The translations under genes were made by a program, and so were the position numbers. DNA of 64,000 nt from Reinekea blandensis MED297 (lineage in GTDB: Bacteria; Pseudomonadota; Gammaproteobacteria; Pseudomonadales; Natronospirillaceae). The stretch covers positions 617,640 through 681,639 of the forward strand of contig NZ_CH724151.1 in the NCBI RefSeq assembly GCF_000153185.1, in the 5' to 3' direction. The notes below the pieces were generated by a model, which did not search any database, was not told where the DNA came from, and saw only the letters and a list, made by a program, of their open reading frames with translations. Positions 17,975-27,064 of this stretch are shown here, piece by piece (the first letter of the stretch is position 1; the number at the start of each line of letters is the position of its first letter).

Positions 17975-18298
17975 TTACGCTTGATTGTGTTTCTTCATCC
18001 TCGCCGCGATTACATTACCGATACTACCAAATATAAACGCCCAGAATGGCATAACTGCGAAGATAAGAGCACTCGTTGAACCACCTGTTCTTGAGCCTTC
18101 AAGATCAAAAAACCAATACAAAATCAAAGTCGCCATTAATAAATTTCTACCAATCAGAAACCCCCAGAAACTATAGGAAGGAGACTTTTTCTGAATTGTT
18201 TTCAGGGTCGTCCATAAGATAGAAAACACAAGAGCTGAAAATAACCAAACAACTGATAGCAGAGTGTACTGCTCGGGCAAGAATATATAAATCGCCAT
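17975..18298 (-). CDS. Hypothetical small membrane protein
   Basis: A 107-residue protein with three or four membrane segments: 10-30 (YTLLSVVWLFSALVFSILW), 44-63 (FWGFLIGRNLLMATLILYWF) and 76-98 (SALIFAVMPFWAFIFGSIGN). It ends in a basic tail (ARMKKHNQA). I recognise no family. The region is visibly richer in A and T than the neighbouring genes, which suggests recent acquisition. It lies downstream of two further orphan genes on the same strand but is separated by 138 bp. Confidence 0.5.
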   Translation of the reverse strand: MAIYIFLPEQYTLLSVVWLFSALVFSILWTTLKTIQKKSPSYSFWGFLIGRNLLMATLILYWFFDLEGSRTGGSTSALIFAVMPFWAFIFGSIGNVIAARMKKHNQA

Positions 18299-18436
18299 GA
18301 TTATAATTAGAACAGCTTCGATGGCCCAGGTTTACATTAAACTTCTTATGGTTCTGTAACTAGAAAACAATCCACGAGCAGCATGTGTGAAAAAGGAAAT
18401 CTGTCCAACGGCGTAGAAACTTGTTATTGGGTGCAT

Positions 18437-18730
18437 TTATCCAAAAAACACTGCTACTAAAAATATTACTAACATAGCCAAAAAAGGCGACAGAGTAAGC
18501 AACAATAAGATTTTACCAATGCTACTTTGAAACTTAGCAACTACGTACGAATAAGCTATGAACAATGGAACTGTAAATAAACCAAAATAGTACGTAGGTA
18601 CCAGCCCCTCAACCCTATTAGTTGAGTCCGGGGTAAAGAAGTAGACGAGCCCAAAGACCGACACGACGATCATCGGTACGACAAGAATTGATATGAAAAT
18701 AATCAATGCCTTTTGTAGCTTAGTGCTCAT
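18437..18730 (-). CDS. Hypothetical small membrane protein
   Basis: A 97-residue protein with three hydrophobic segments (KALIIFISILVVPMIVVSVF, YFGLFTVPLFIAYSYVVA and ILLLLTLSPFLAMLVIFLVA). No family is recognised. The start is uncertain: the ATG at 18730 has AAAGG too close upstream, while a TTG at 18775 would overlap the preceding gene and add 15 residues. Either way it closely follows the 18762-19220 gene and is probably co-transcribed with it. AT-rich codon use matches the other orphan genes here. Confidence 0.5.
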   Translation of the reverse strand: MSTKLQKALIIFISILVVPMIVVSVFGLVYFFTPDSTNRVEGLVPTYYFGLFTVPLFIAYSYVVAKFQSSIGKILLLLTLSPFLAMLVIFLVAVFFG

Positions 18731-18761
18731 CCTTTGCCCGGTACTTTTGGTTGTTATGTAA

Positions 18762-19220
18762 CTACGCAAGTTCAATTATAAAATCATCCCACAATCTTAC
18801 GCACTCTTTTGCTAAATCAAGTGCATCAATATTTTCATTGCTACTCATGACACGGTATTTACAACTCATAACACTAAGTTCGTCACCAAACTTTGATGTT
18901 AACCGTTCCCTACCGCTGACATGTGGCTGATTTTCTGTTCGAGTACGCCGAGTTAGGCGACAGTGCTTTAAGCCATTAGCCAAATCAGTACATACGCTTA
19001 AGGCCCTGTGAGTATCTATGTATTCATCTACTTCCCTTGAGCTAATATTGAAATTTTCATCATGAATAAGCCAGTCTCGAACATGATAACAATGAATAAA
19101 GAAGGACATGACATCATCATCATAACACTCCCTATTATAGCCAGGCGAAAGTTGAACACCCTCATATATAGCTTCGAGTCTTTTAAAATATCTTTTAACT
19201 ATCTCAAATTGTTCCAACAA
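18762..19220 (-). CDS. Hypothetical soluble helical protein
   Basis: A 152-residue protein, probably all-helical. The stretch SFFIHCYHVRDWLIHDENF followed by CTDLANGLKHCRL resembles a recurring family of small accessory proteins with a helical bundle (possibly HEPN-like), in which a helical DWL segment precedes a DLANGxKH motif. I cannot assign a function and do not see an RNase motif (RxxxxH) in place. The start is a TTG at 19220. It is followed with slight overlap by the membrane-protein gene, so both may form a unit. Confidence 0.5.
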   Translation of the reverse strand: MLEQFEIVKRYFKRLEAIYEGVQLSPGYNRECYDDDVMSFFIHCYHVRDWLIHDENFNISSREVDEYIDTHRALSVCTDLANGLKHCRLTRRTRTENQPHVSGRERLTSKFGDELSVMSCKYRVMSSNENIDALDLAKECVRLWDDFIIELA

Positions 19221-19551
19221 TACTTACCTCAGCTACATAACATTTGTTAGACAGCTGCCATCTATTCACATCGACGAGATCCAGTCCGGGACGCCATGCC
19301 ACCCTTAGCCACACTGCTAAGCCTATCTTGGTCACCTTAATGGTCCGTGTCAATTTGGAAAACAAGAAACCTAAACGTTTACTTCTGCTTCTAAAATCGG
19401 CAGCAAGCTAAAAGTATTGCAAAGAGGAAAAGAAGTTTTGAATCTACCACACGGTCACTTTAAAAAGCTTTGAACATGCAGTTTTTTTTTGCACATACAA
19501 CGACGCTTTCTTACTCGATATATCGCACTCTGTCTTCCTGTCGTTATTCCA
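19221..19551. other. AT-rich intergenic region
   Basis: About 330 bp between the orphan genes and the LPMO terminator. I find no supported gene. The promoter of the orphan cluster must lie near 19225-19300. GTTAGAC near 19252 looks like an integron attC core, but no complete attC site can be built around it. Confidence 0.4.
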
Positions 19552-19589
19552 CAAAAGAACAAAGCGGCGAGCACTATCACCGCTTTGTT
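19552..19589 (-). terminator. Terminator of the LPMO gene
   Basis: On the minus strand AACAAAGCGG and CCGCTTTGTT form a perfect 10-bp stem with a 12-nt loop, followed by CTTTTG. It begins 13 bp after the stop codon. Confidence 0.8.
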
Positions 19590-19601
19590 TCATTGCATCA
19601 A

Positions 19602-21110
19602 CTACTGACAAAGCTCCCCAGTCACCTCTGGCCGTTCATTCTGGCCGCTAAAAGTACCCTGGAAACCAAAGCTGACTTGATCGCCGGGTGCGATGTTTGA
19701 GTTCCAACTCATCGCCGTTGCGGTATAGGGGTTGTCTCCACTCAGGTTGGCACTCCACCCGTTGGAGATGTCGGTGTTGTTGCTATACGCCCACTCGACT
19801 TCCCAGCCGTTAATGGCTTCAGTACCTGTGTTGAGTATGCGAATTTCAGCCACAAAACCGCCGGCCCATTCGTTCGATACCACGTACTCACACACGGCGC
19901 CTTCCGACGTTGAGCCATTGACCGAAACCATCTGCTCCAGGCTCGACGTCAGGGAGCCGTCGCTGACCGTTAGGGTGATTGGATACTGACCCGATTCGGC
20001 ATACGTATGAGAAACCTGCGCGCCGGTCGCGCTGTTGCCATCACCGAATGTCCATTCGTAACTCAACAAGTCATTGTCCGGGTCGCTCGATGCGGAGGCA
20101 TCCAGTGCGATGCTCAGGTTGGTCGCGTCGACAGTAAAGGCCGCTGTCGGTGCAGCGTTGCCGGTTCGGTTCACGGTGATGCTCACTGTGGCCAAACCAG
20201 AGTTGAGTCCGTCGTTATCGCTCACCCAATACTGAAATGAGTCCGCGCCAAAGAATCCAGCATCGGGCGTATAGGTCCATTGATCGTCGGCACCGGTGAG
20301 CGTGCCATGCAACGGCAAGCTCTCCAGGTTGTACGAGACGACAGAGCCATCGGCGTCCGAACCGATCAACTGAACCGCGACACTGTTGTCTTGTTCAACA
20401 GTCAGATTTAACGGTGTAGCTGTTGGAGGTGTCGCGTTGGAGTCACCGAAGGCGAGATCGATGCATCCGTGAAATCGCTCATAAGTCCATTGGTTGCGCC
20501 CCCACTCTCCATAAATAACATGATGGCCGTTACGTTCGGGTACGTCGCAACTGGTGGTGAACGTCGCCCCGCTTTTGTCGGCGACGACATTCGGGTTGGC
20601 GTTGGGTTGGGAGTCGTCATAACCTTCGGCACAAAACGGTTCCGATTCAAAATCATCCCAGCTCAACGGCGTGTTCGGATCGAACACAAAATCTGGTTTG
20701 GTAATCCAGTAGTGGAACTCTTTGGTGTCGTCAAAGTGCGGACCCCATTGGATGTCCCAGGTGATGTCCATCGGTCCGGCCTTAGCGGAACTGGCGGGCC
20801 AGTGGGTGGCGACATCCCAGGGCGTCTGTCCGCCATTCCAGGTTTCGCTGTCGAAGCCGCAGACGTTGTCCGGCAACGGTGTAACTTTGGCTCGACCTTC
20901 CGCATGGGTCAGTACGCTCATAAACTGGTAGCCACCGTTACTGTCATTGGCAAAGGCATCAAGGCACGCTTCGCTGCTGGCTTGGTCAGGCTTTTCATTG
21001 AGTCCGCAAACGGCATTGCGCGCCGGAGGATCGACCATCAAACCGTGCCCATAAGCAATGCTCGTTAGACTGAACATAGAAATTAAAAGTAACCATTGAA
21101 TGTGTTTCAC
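19602..21110 (-). CDS. Secreted lytic polysaccharide monooxygenase (AA10) with Ig-like, PKD and CBM2 domains
   Basis: A 502-residue secreted enzyme. Signal peptide 1-21 ends so that His22 becomes the mature N-terminus, the first ligand of the copper histidine brace; His125 in GPHFDDT is the likely second. AA10 LPMOs oxidatively cleave crystalline chitin or cellulose. After the catalytic domain (22 to about 205) come an Ig/cadherin-like repeat (about 230-320, with [14 protein letters not shown]), a PKD domain (about 322-400, SYEWTFGDG) and a CBM2 (about 405-502). CBM2 favours cellulose or chitin. The start is a GTG at 21110 behind GAGAGGG. It is divergent from a secreted alpha/alpha-barrel gene. 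Confidence 0.93.
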   Translation of the reverse strand: MKHIQWLLLISMFSLTSIAYGHGLMVDPPARNAVCGLNEKPDQASSEACLDAFANDSNGGYQFMSVLTHAEGRAKVTPLPDNVCGFDSETWNGGQTPWDVATHWPASSAKAGPMDITWDIQWGPHFDDTKEFHYWITKPDFVFDPNTPLSWDDFESEPFCAEGYDDSQPNANPNVVADKSGATFTTSCDVPERNGHHVIYGEWGRNQWTYERFHGCIDLAFGDSNATPPTATPLNLTVEQDNSVAVQLIGSDADGSVVSYNLESLPLHGTLTGADDQWTYTPDAGFFGADSFQYWVSDNDGLNSGLATVSITVNRTGNAAPTAAFTVDATNLSIALDASASSDPDNDLLSYEWTFGDGNSATGAQVSHTYAESGQYPITLTVSDGSLTSSLEQMVSVNGSTSEGAVCEYVVSNEWAGGFVAEIRILNTGTEAINGWEVEWAYSNNTDISNGWSANLSGDNPYTATAMSWNSNIAPGDQVSFGFQGTFSGQNERPEVTGELCQ

Positions 21111-21431
21111 GTTATCACCCTCTCGTTATTTTTGTTTTACGCATTGGTCATGTCACAACCTCCAAAGGAAACCGGTCAGCTGTGAACGCGAATGCGCTCG
21201 GTTCAGGTTAGGAAAGGACGCCAATGCTTCCAACTTGGAATAACAAACTGATCGGCGTTTGTTTTAGATGGACCTCTCAGTTCCACACATTCACTGGCTG
21301 AAATTGGTGATTTTCGTGTTGATTAACCCGACTGCACGACCCGTTCAAAATCCAACCCGGCGTGATTCCAACGGTGCGTTCAGGCTCAGTCTGTTACCGT
21401 CGGCGAACTATTCTCAGTACAGGGTTGCACC
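21111..21431. other. Divergent promoter region of LPMO and alpha/alpha-barrel genes
   Basis: A 321-bp gap between two divergent genes for secreted proteins. No open frame is convincing. It must contain both promoters, but I could not pick out a clear palindromic operator. Confidence 0.5.
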
Positions 21432-23147
21432 ATGAAACGGATTTTTCTGACGCTGCTGGTTGCGTTATCCATACCACTGACACTGGCCGACACCTGGCCA
21501 ACGGGGCACTTTGTTTTAGAGACCGAGGCCCTGACGGTCGACGTAACGATTCTTGATGTGTCGGATTCCGACATTCATACGCAGGTGTCGTGGTCTGGCA
21601 GCAATGAGTTAGGTCTGATGGCGGGATCAGTAACCGGCCACTTTACGCTTACTCAACCCAATGAAGCGCACTTTCAGTTATCGCCAACGTCTGGCGATGT
21701 GTTCATGCTTAAACAAACCACTTTCGGCGAACTGGTGTTTCGGTTCCAGTCCGATGCCCGGCCAGAACTGAACACCTCCGGTTTTCTGAAGCCCGATCAA
21801 CAAGCACCGCTCTCGTTTTCGACGGTGAGTGTGGATGAGGCGCGCGATGCATTACCGCCGCTGTCTCGCTGGGTCGACTACTTGAACGACGACATCTGGC
21901 CGTACTGGCGCAGCGACGAGGCCGCTCGGTTTGTCGGTACGCGTTGCAACGATGGCTCCCTGCCCGACCTCGATACCCTTTGCCCGGAACTGCGGCCCGA
22001 ATGGATTCGCGCTGGCCTTGATCAGAACTACATCCGCATGGTTTCGCGGCAGACGTATGCCTACGGTGTAATTTTTCATCTGACCGGCAACACGGACGCT
22101 CTGGCACTGATGAACGAGGGAGTGCAGCGCATTCTGCAACGCATCAATGACGACGGATCGGTAGTGACTCATTTACAGGACGGCGCGCCCCTATACCTGG
22201 ATGGCCAGCAAACGTCACAAGACATTGCCTATGCACAGGTCGGGCTTGCCATGGCCTATTACCTGACCGGCGATGAAGACCTGTTGCGATCCATCGATCG
22301 AATCAAACAACACCTCTTTTCGAACTACCGAAACGAGCACTGGAACATGCTCGCCTGGACCTTAACCGATCAACAACCCGGTGATGCCCAACAACAGGAA
22401 CTGGTCGCTCAACTTGATCAGCTCAATGCCTATCTGCTGCTGATGTATCCGTTACTGCCGGAACCCATGCAGCGCGACTGGCAAGTCGATATCGAATGGC
22501 TAGTCACGGTGTTGTTGGACTCGTTTCATCAGCCGGAGCAACATCGCTTTGCCGGGCAACTGGTCAATGGTCAAGCCAACCAACCGGGTGAGCGGCATAA
22601 CGATTATGGTCACAGCGTAAAATCCTATTGGATGATTCTGTTGGCGGGTGAGCGTTTGAACCGTCCGGATTGGATCGAGACCGCCGAGACTGGCATCCGC
22701 CACATCACCGAGCAGGCGTTCCGTTTTCATTCAAGACCCGAAGCGTTCAGCACGTGGGCGTATCAGAGTTACAGCCGCAACTCGTCCTGGTGGGAGTACG
22801 CCGAACTGACGCAAGCCAGCGCGACCATGGCCTTGCGTGATGACGAGTTTGTTCGCTATTTGCCGGAAGCCTACCGCGGTTGGTTCGGTCAGTTTGTTGA
22901 CCCCACTTGGGGCGGTGTCTGGATGGGGGCCGGTGGCGGTGCCAAACAGCACTTGTGGAAAAACGCTTATCACGAAACCGAACTGGCACTGGTCGCTGCC
23001 ATCACCACGGCTAAGCTGCAGAAAACGCCGTACTCTCTGTTTTTTGCAGAAGAACAAACGCAGTTTCAGCCTTACTTTTTTGATGGTGAGGTGCAGACGG
23101 TGGTGCCTGCCGGCCTGGGTCGACAGCGCGTCATCTTTTCGCCATAA
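21432..23147 (+). CDS. Secreted alpha/alpha-barrel protein, AGE-epimerase-like
   Basis: A 571-residue protein with a Sec signal peptide (1-19, ending LTLA). Residues 20-130 look like a beta-rich N-terminal domain. From about 150 onwards helical segments with Trp, His and Glu (NDYGHSVKSYWMILLAGE, SSWWEYAELTQASATMA, LWKNAYHETELALV) resemble the (alpha/alpha)6 barrel of the N-acylglucosamine 2-epimerase/cellobiose epimerase superfamily. Those enzymes use two histidines for epimerisation, and the GH and YHETE motifs could supply them. A hydrolase or lyase of the same fold is equally possible. Divergence from the LPMO suggests a role in extracellular polysaccharide breakdown. Confidence 0.6.
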   Translation: MKRIFLTLLVALSIPLTLADTWPTGHFVLETEALTVDVTILDVSDSDIHTQVSWSGSNELGLMAGSVTGHFTLTQPNEAHFQLSPTSGDVFMLKQTTFGELVFRFQSDARPELNTSGFLKPDQQAPLSFSTVSVDEARDALPPLSRWVDYLNDDIWPYWRSDEAARFVGTRCNDGSLPDLDTLCPELRPEWIRAGLDQNYIRMVSRQTYAYGVIFHLTGNTDALALMNEGVQRILQRINDDGSVVTHLQDGAPLYLDGQQTSQDIAYAQVGLAMAYYLTGDEDLLRSIDRIKQHLFSNYRNEHWNMLAWTLTDQQPGDAQQQELVAQLDQLNAYLLLMYPLLPEPMQRDWQVDIEWLVTVLLDSFHQPEQHRFAGQLVNGQANQPGERHNDYGHSVKSYWMILLAGERLNRPDWIETAETGIRHITEQAFRFHSRPEAFSTWAYQSYSRNSSWWEYAELTQASATMALRDDEFVRYLPEAYRGWFGQFVDPTWGGVWMGAGGGAKQHLWKNAYHETELALVAAITTAKLQKTPYSLFFAEEQTQFQPYFFDGEVQTVVPAGLGRQRVIFSP

Positions 23148-23160
23148 AACCAACACCCGA

Positions 23161-23640
23161 TTAATCGGCCACCAGCACATCGTACTCATCCTCGGACGGC
23201 ACTTCGTAGAGCGAATCGAAGTGCCTGACATCATGCGGTTCGATTTTAAATGAGGTGTCATCGTTGCTTCGATTGCGTTGCGCGTTGCGGTCCATGCGCA
23301 CGGCCGCGGGGACGTCAAAGTAAATGATGTCGACTTCAACACCCTGTTGCTCAAGCATCCGCTTATAGCGCTGACGCTCGGCTTTCTGCCATAACCCCCA
23401 ATCGAAATAGACATCAATGCCACGGTTCAGCAGCGTTAATGCGAGGCTAAACTGATAGGCACGAGCGCCGTCGTAAGACGCATCCAACTGTTCACGCGTG
23501 GGTGACGGGCCCAACACACTCAGTTGCAGCGCATCAATCGAGAGGAAAATCGCCTGTCCTTCGGCTTCTTTTCGGCGGGCATAGGTGGTTTTCCCACTGG
23601 CCACTTTCCCGGTGAGTAAATAGGCGTGTCCTTTGTTCAA
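23161..23640 (-). CDS. P-loop kinase-like ATP-binding protein (AAA_33 type)
   Basis: A 159-residue single-domain P-loop protein. Walker A is GKVASGKTT (11-19). FLSIDALQL follows as the second strand with an Asp, and DVYFDWGLWQKAERQRYKRML resembles the lid region of small nucleoside/nucleotide-type kinases. VRMDRNAQRNR near residue 120 supplies arginines. Such AAA_33 proteins phosphorylate small molecules such as antibiotics, nucleosides or polynucleotide ends, but the substrate here is unknown. It is convergent with the alpha/alpha-barrel gene, 13 bp apart, and alone in its orientation. Confidence 0.7.
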   Translation of the reverse strand: MNKGHAYLLTGKVASGKTTYARRKEAEGQAIFLSIDALQLSVLGPSPTREQLDASYDGARAYQFSLALTLLNRGIDVYFDWGLWQKAERQRYKRMLEQQGVEVDIIYFDVPAAVRMDRNAQRNRSNDDTSFKIEPHDVRHFDSLYEVPSEDEYDVLVAD

Positions 23641-23836
23641 GCACCGTCCTCCTGCAAAACAGCGTTCATGATCTGGGAGTGAACGCCATCATCGACCCGC
23701 ACACGCCGGTCGTCAATGACGAGGGAAGCGTTCGTTCGCGGTATTGGCCTGAACCTGCAGACTTTACTGTGCAAACCGCTCGCTGAAGACTACTATGCAC
23801 ACCCAATTCTGTTCGTGACAACCGGTAGGAACCATC

Positions 23837-25225
23837 TTGACTGCGCCCTTTTCTGATCTGCCGCTGAAGCCGGCATTGCTGACCAATCTCAACACCCTGA
23901 ACTACACCGCAATGACGGAGATTCAGCAGAAAACGCTGCCCTTGGTTCTGGACGGCCAGGATGTGATCGCCCAGGCTAAAACCGGTTCCGGTAAAACCGC
24001 CGCCTTCGGTCTTGGAGTCTTACAGGCGTTGCAGGTTGAACGGTTTCGAATCCAATCGCTCATTCTGTGCCCAACCCGGGAGCTGGCCGATCAGGTCGCT
24101 CAGGAGTTACGTAAGCTGGCCCGCGCGATTCACAACATCAAAATCCTGACCCTCTGCGGTGGCATGCCGTTCGGGCCGCAAATCGGCTCGCTGGCGCATG
24201 GCGCGCACATCATTGTCGGTACGCCCGGTCGTATTGAAGAACACCTGCGCAAAGGCACACTCAAGCTCGATGACGTTCAGACTCTGGTGTTTGATGAAGC
24301 CGACCGGATGCTCGACATGGGGTTTCAGGAAGTGATTGACACCATCGTCGATCAAGTCCCGGCACAACGGCAAACGCTGTTGTTCAGTGCGACCTACCCT
24401 GATGAAATCGACAGTCTGTGTGCCCGGGTGACTCGCAAGGCCACGCTGGTACAGGTTGAATCGGCTCACCAGGCGGACGTTATTGAACAACGATTTTATC
24501 GCACCGAAAGTTTTGACGATCGCTTGCAGATGAGTCAGCGTTTGCTGTTAAACGACAAGCCGATGAATACCCTGATTTTCTGCAACACCAAGCGCGAAAC
24601 CGACGAAGTGGCTGATTTTCTGAAACAGGCCGGCTTCGACGCGCTGGCGCTGCATGGGGATATGGAACAACGCCAACGTAATGAAACGCTGATCCGCTTT
24701 GCCAATGGCAGCGTGTCCGTTCTGGTGGCGACCGATGTGGCCGCCCGCGGGCTCGACATTGATAAGCTCGATGCGGTGATCAATTTTCATATCGCCAAAG
24801 ACCCGGAAGTTCATACGCATCGAATTGGCCGGACCGGACGCGCCGGGGAACGCGGCCGGGCTTATTCGTTTTTTGCGGAAAAAGAAGGCCACAAGCTACT
24901 GCGCATGGACCTGGCACAGGACCCGCTGGGCCACCCCGATACCCCACCGAGCGCAGAGGTTTTGAATCAATCTCCTTTCCAGGCGCCGATGGCGACACTG
25001 CAGATCGATGGCGGCAAAAAGCAGAAGGTGCGTCCCGGCGATATACTCGGTGCCTTAACCGGTGGCGAGCGCCCGATTGACGGCAAGGACGTGGGAAAGA
25101 TCAATGTGCTGGACTTGTCGGCCTATGTCGCGGTTAGGCGCAATGTGGCGTCTCAGGCATTAAAGAAAATCGAAAACGGCAAACTGAAAGGGCGGAAGTT
25201 CCGCGTTCGCCGTATTCGCGGTTAA
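23837..25225 (+). CDS. dbpA: ATP-dependent RNA helicase DbpA
   Basis: A 462-residue DEAD-box helicase close to E. coli DbpA, which acts in late assembly of the 50S ribosomal subunit and is targeted to hairpin 92 of 23S rRNA. The helicase motifs are all present: AKTGSGKT, PTRELADQ, TPGR, DEADRMLD, FSAT, FCNT, VATDVAARGLDI and HRIGRTGRAG. The C-terminal 80 residues (from about 385, IDGGKKQKVRPGDILGALTG) are the DbpA-type RNA-binding domain that distinguishes it from other DEAD-box proteins. The start is a TTG at 23837, with TAGGA seven bases upstream. Confidence 0.94.
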   Translation: MTAPFSDLPLKPALLTNLNTLNYTAMTEIQQKTLPLVLDGQDVIAQAKTGSGKTAAFGLGVLQALQVERFRIQSLILCPTRELADQVAQELRKLARAIHNIKILTLCGGMPFGPQIGSLAHGAHIIVGTPGRIEEHLRKGTLKLDDVQTLVFDEADRMLDMGFQEVIDTIVDQVPAQRQTLLFSATYPDEIDSLCARVTRKATLVQVESAHQADVIEQRFYRTESFDDRLQMSQRLLLNDKPMNTLIFCNTKRETDEVADFLKQAGFDALALHGDMEQRQRNETLIRFANGSVSVLVATDVAARGLDIDKLDAVINFHIAKDPEVHTHRIGRTGRAGERGRAYSFFAEKEGHKLLRMDLAQDPLGHPDTPPSAEVLNQSPFQAPMATLQIDGGKKQKVRPGDILGALTGGERPIDGKDVGKINVLDLSAYVAVRRNVASQALKKIENGKLKGRKFRVRRIRG

Positions 25226-25233
25226 CGCATCAT

Positions 25234-25998
25234 TCAGGCAACGGTGGTGAGTTGAACCAGGCCGTCATACAGCAACTTGCCACCGGCCAACATCAGAAAG
25301 AAATTGATGACCCGGTAAAACACAAACGACGACACGCGATTGTGTGCCCAGACACCCAACCCAATGCCAATCGGCGCTAATGGCAACAACACCAGCGAGG
25401 TTGTCAGATTCGCCGTGTTCAATTGCCCCAGCCAGAAATAAGGAATCAGCTTCACGTAATTGATGACCGCGAATAACACGGCATTCGTCCCGACGTAAAT
25501 GCTCGGGTGCAATTTTTGCGGCAGCAGATACACACTGACGGGCGGTCCACCGGCGTGAATACCAAAGCTGGTAAAGCCAGAGACAGTGCCCCAGAACGAC
25601 CCTTTCACCACGCTTGGCTGGGAGACTTTGCCACTGACCTGTTTCCGCCAGAAGTACAGTGCAAAAACCAAGGCAATACCGCCGATCAGTATCCGGATGT
25701 GGGCTTCACTAAGATAGCGAAACGTCAGCGCACCAATGAAGATGCCGACAAGGGCACCGGGAATCATGATCTTCAGATTCAGTACATGCCATTGGCCCCA
25801 GTATTTTTTCAACGCCAACAAATCCATGACGCACAAAATCGGTAAAAGGATGGCTGCGGCCACTGGAGGACTGACCGCCAAGGACATCAATGGAACGGAG
25901 ACGATACTGACCGCACCACCAAACCCGCCTTTGGCCATACCAAAAATCAACACCGCCGGAATGGCGCAGAAATAAAAAAGCGGATCAACAATCAGCAT
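25234..25998 (-). CDS. TauE/SafE family sulfite/sulfonate exporter-like permease
   Basis: A 254-residue inner-membrane protein with about eight hydrophobic segments and the family features GMAKGGFGGAVSIVSVPLMSL in the first half and GTVSGFTSFGIHAGGPPVSVYLLPQ in the second, the internal repeat typical of TauE/SafE (DUF81). Family members are thought to export sulfite, sulfoacetate or other organosulfur anions. No sulfur genes flank it, so the substrate is open. It converges with dbpA, 8 bp between the stops, and there is no terminator in the gap. Confidence 0.88.
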   Translation of the reverse strand: MLIVDPLFYFCAIPAVLIFGMAKGGFGGAVSIVSVPLMSLAVSPPVAAAILLPILCVMDLLALKKYWGQWHVLNLKIMIPGALVGIFIGALTFRYLSEAHIRILIGGIALVFALYFWRKQVSGKVSQPSVVKGSFWGTVSGFTSFGIHAGGPPVSVYLLPQKLHPSIYVGTNAVLFAVINYVKLIPYFWLGQLNTANLTTSLVLLPLAPIGIGLGVWAHNRVSSFVFYRVINFFLMLAGGKLLYDGLVQLTTVA

Positions 25999-26117
25999 GA
26001 TGTTGGCAGGTCCTCGTACTCGGGGAAGGTTTATTGTGGCTCGGTTTGAACAGCCGTCTTGCTGAAGTCTACTGAATAATCAGCAGCACGCCTATGCTGT
26101 TATCGAGGGGTAACCGA

Positions 26118-27026
26118 TCAGTGCGAGACCACAACACGGTTACGGCCGTTCTGTTTTGCTTCATACAAAGCGGCGTCGGCATGTCGGTAGGTGGTTTGAG
26201 GGCTTTCACCGGTCTGACTGAGGCATAATCCGATACTGACGGTGCAGCTCAGCTCAGCGTCCTGCCAGCGAATCGCGTGCGTTTCTATGGCGGTGCGCAA
26301 TCGCTCGGCAATCGACTCGGCCTGGCTGAGCGAACATTGAGTCAGTACAATGGCAAACTCTTCACCGCCGACACGAAAGCAATCTTCTTGATTACGGCTG
26401 TTCGAGCCCAACAACGCGCCCACCTGCTTCAAGGCGGCATCGCCCGCGTCGTGACCGTAACGGTCGTTTATCTGTTTAAAATGGTCCAGATCGATCAGCA
26501 TCAACAGATAAGGTTGCTGGTCACTTACAAACTGCTCGATTCTTTGATTATAGGCGGTCCGGTTCATCAGCCCGGTCAAGGCATCCGTGATACTCAACTG
26601 CTTGTACTGATTCTTCTTGGCTTCCGTGTCGTCGATCAGAGCCTGATAATCGCGCGACCAGGCGGCAATGCCCATCGACAATAAAACCACGCCAGCAATG
26701 GCAAAAAGAGACTCAGCAATCTGAAACCAGAGCTCGTTATACAGGCTGACTTCCTCGACCAGCTTCAACGACATCAGCCAGACCAGACAGGCATTACCCG
26801 CGAGGAAAACCCAGTAGGTGCGTTGCTGACGCTTCAGTACCGATGCGGTTTGCACCCATTTCAGCAGAATGCCAAGCAGAACCAGCTCGGCAATGATATC
26901 AAGATAATCGATGGCGCTTCGCCAACCGGTTTGAACACTTAAGACAAGGACCAGTACCACCATGGCGGTCGCCGGAAGGAGAATCAGTAACCAGGGTAAC
27001 AAAGGGGTAGGTTGACGCATGCCCAA
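26118..27026 (-). CDS. Membrane-bound diguanylate cyclase (GGDEF)
   Basis: A 302-residue protein. Four to five membrane segments fill residues 10-125, and a GGDEF domain occupies about 140-300. The active-site loop FRVGGEEFAIVL is intact, so it should make c-di-GMP from two GTP. The product-inhibition RxxD site nine residues before GGEEF reads RNQE, so feedback inhibition may be weakened. The start is a TTG at 27026 with GAGGAG 12 nt upstream; the ATG at 27020 is an alternative. It lies 38 bp after a gene for a CSS-EAL phosphodiesterase on the same strand, so synthesis and breakdown enzymes are co-transcribed. Confidence 0.88.
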   Translation of the reverse strand: MGMRQPTPLLPWLLILLPATAMVVLVLVLSVQTGWRSAIDYLDIIAELVLLGILLKWVQTASVLKRQQRTYWVFLAGNACLVWLMSLKLVEEVSLYNELWFQIAESLFAIAGVVLLSMGIAAWSRDYQALIDDTEAKKNQYKQLSITDALTGLMNRTAYNQRIEQFVSDQQPYLLMLIDLDHFKQINDRYGHDAGDAALKQVGALLGSNSRNQEDCFRVGGEEFAIVLTQCSLSQAESIAERLRTAIETHAIRWQDAELSCTVSIGLCLSQTGESPQTTYRHADAALYEAKQNGRNRVVVSH

Positions 27027-27064
27027 CTCGTTTAAAATCTCCTCAAATTATAGCTCGTACCGCC

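Noticed and set aside
19221..19270. Possible integron attC core (GTTAGAC/GTCTAAC) beside the AT-rich orphan genes
   Set aside because: No matching second core or complementary arms at the right spacing, the other orphan genes are not followed by similar sites, and no integrase gene is visible.
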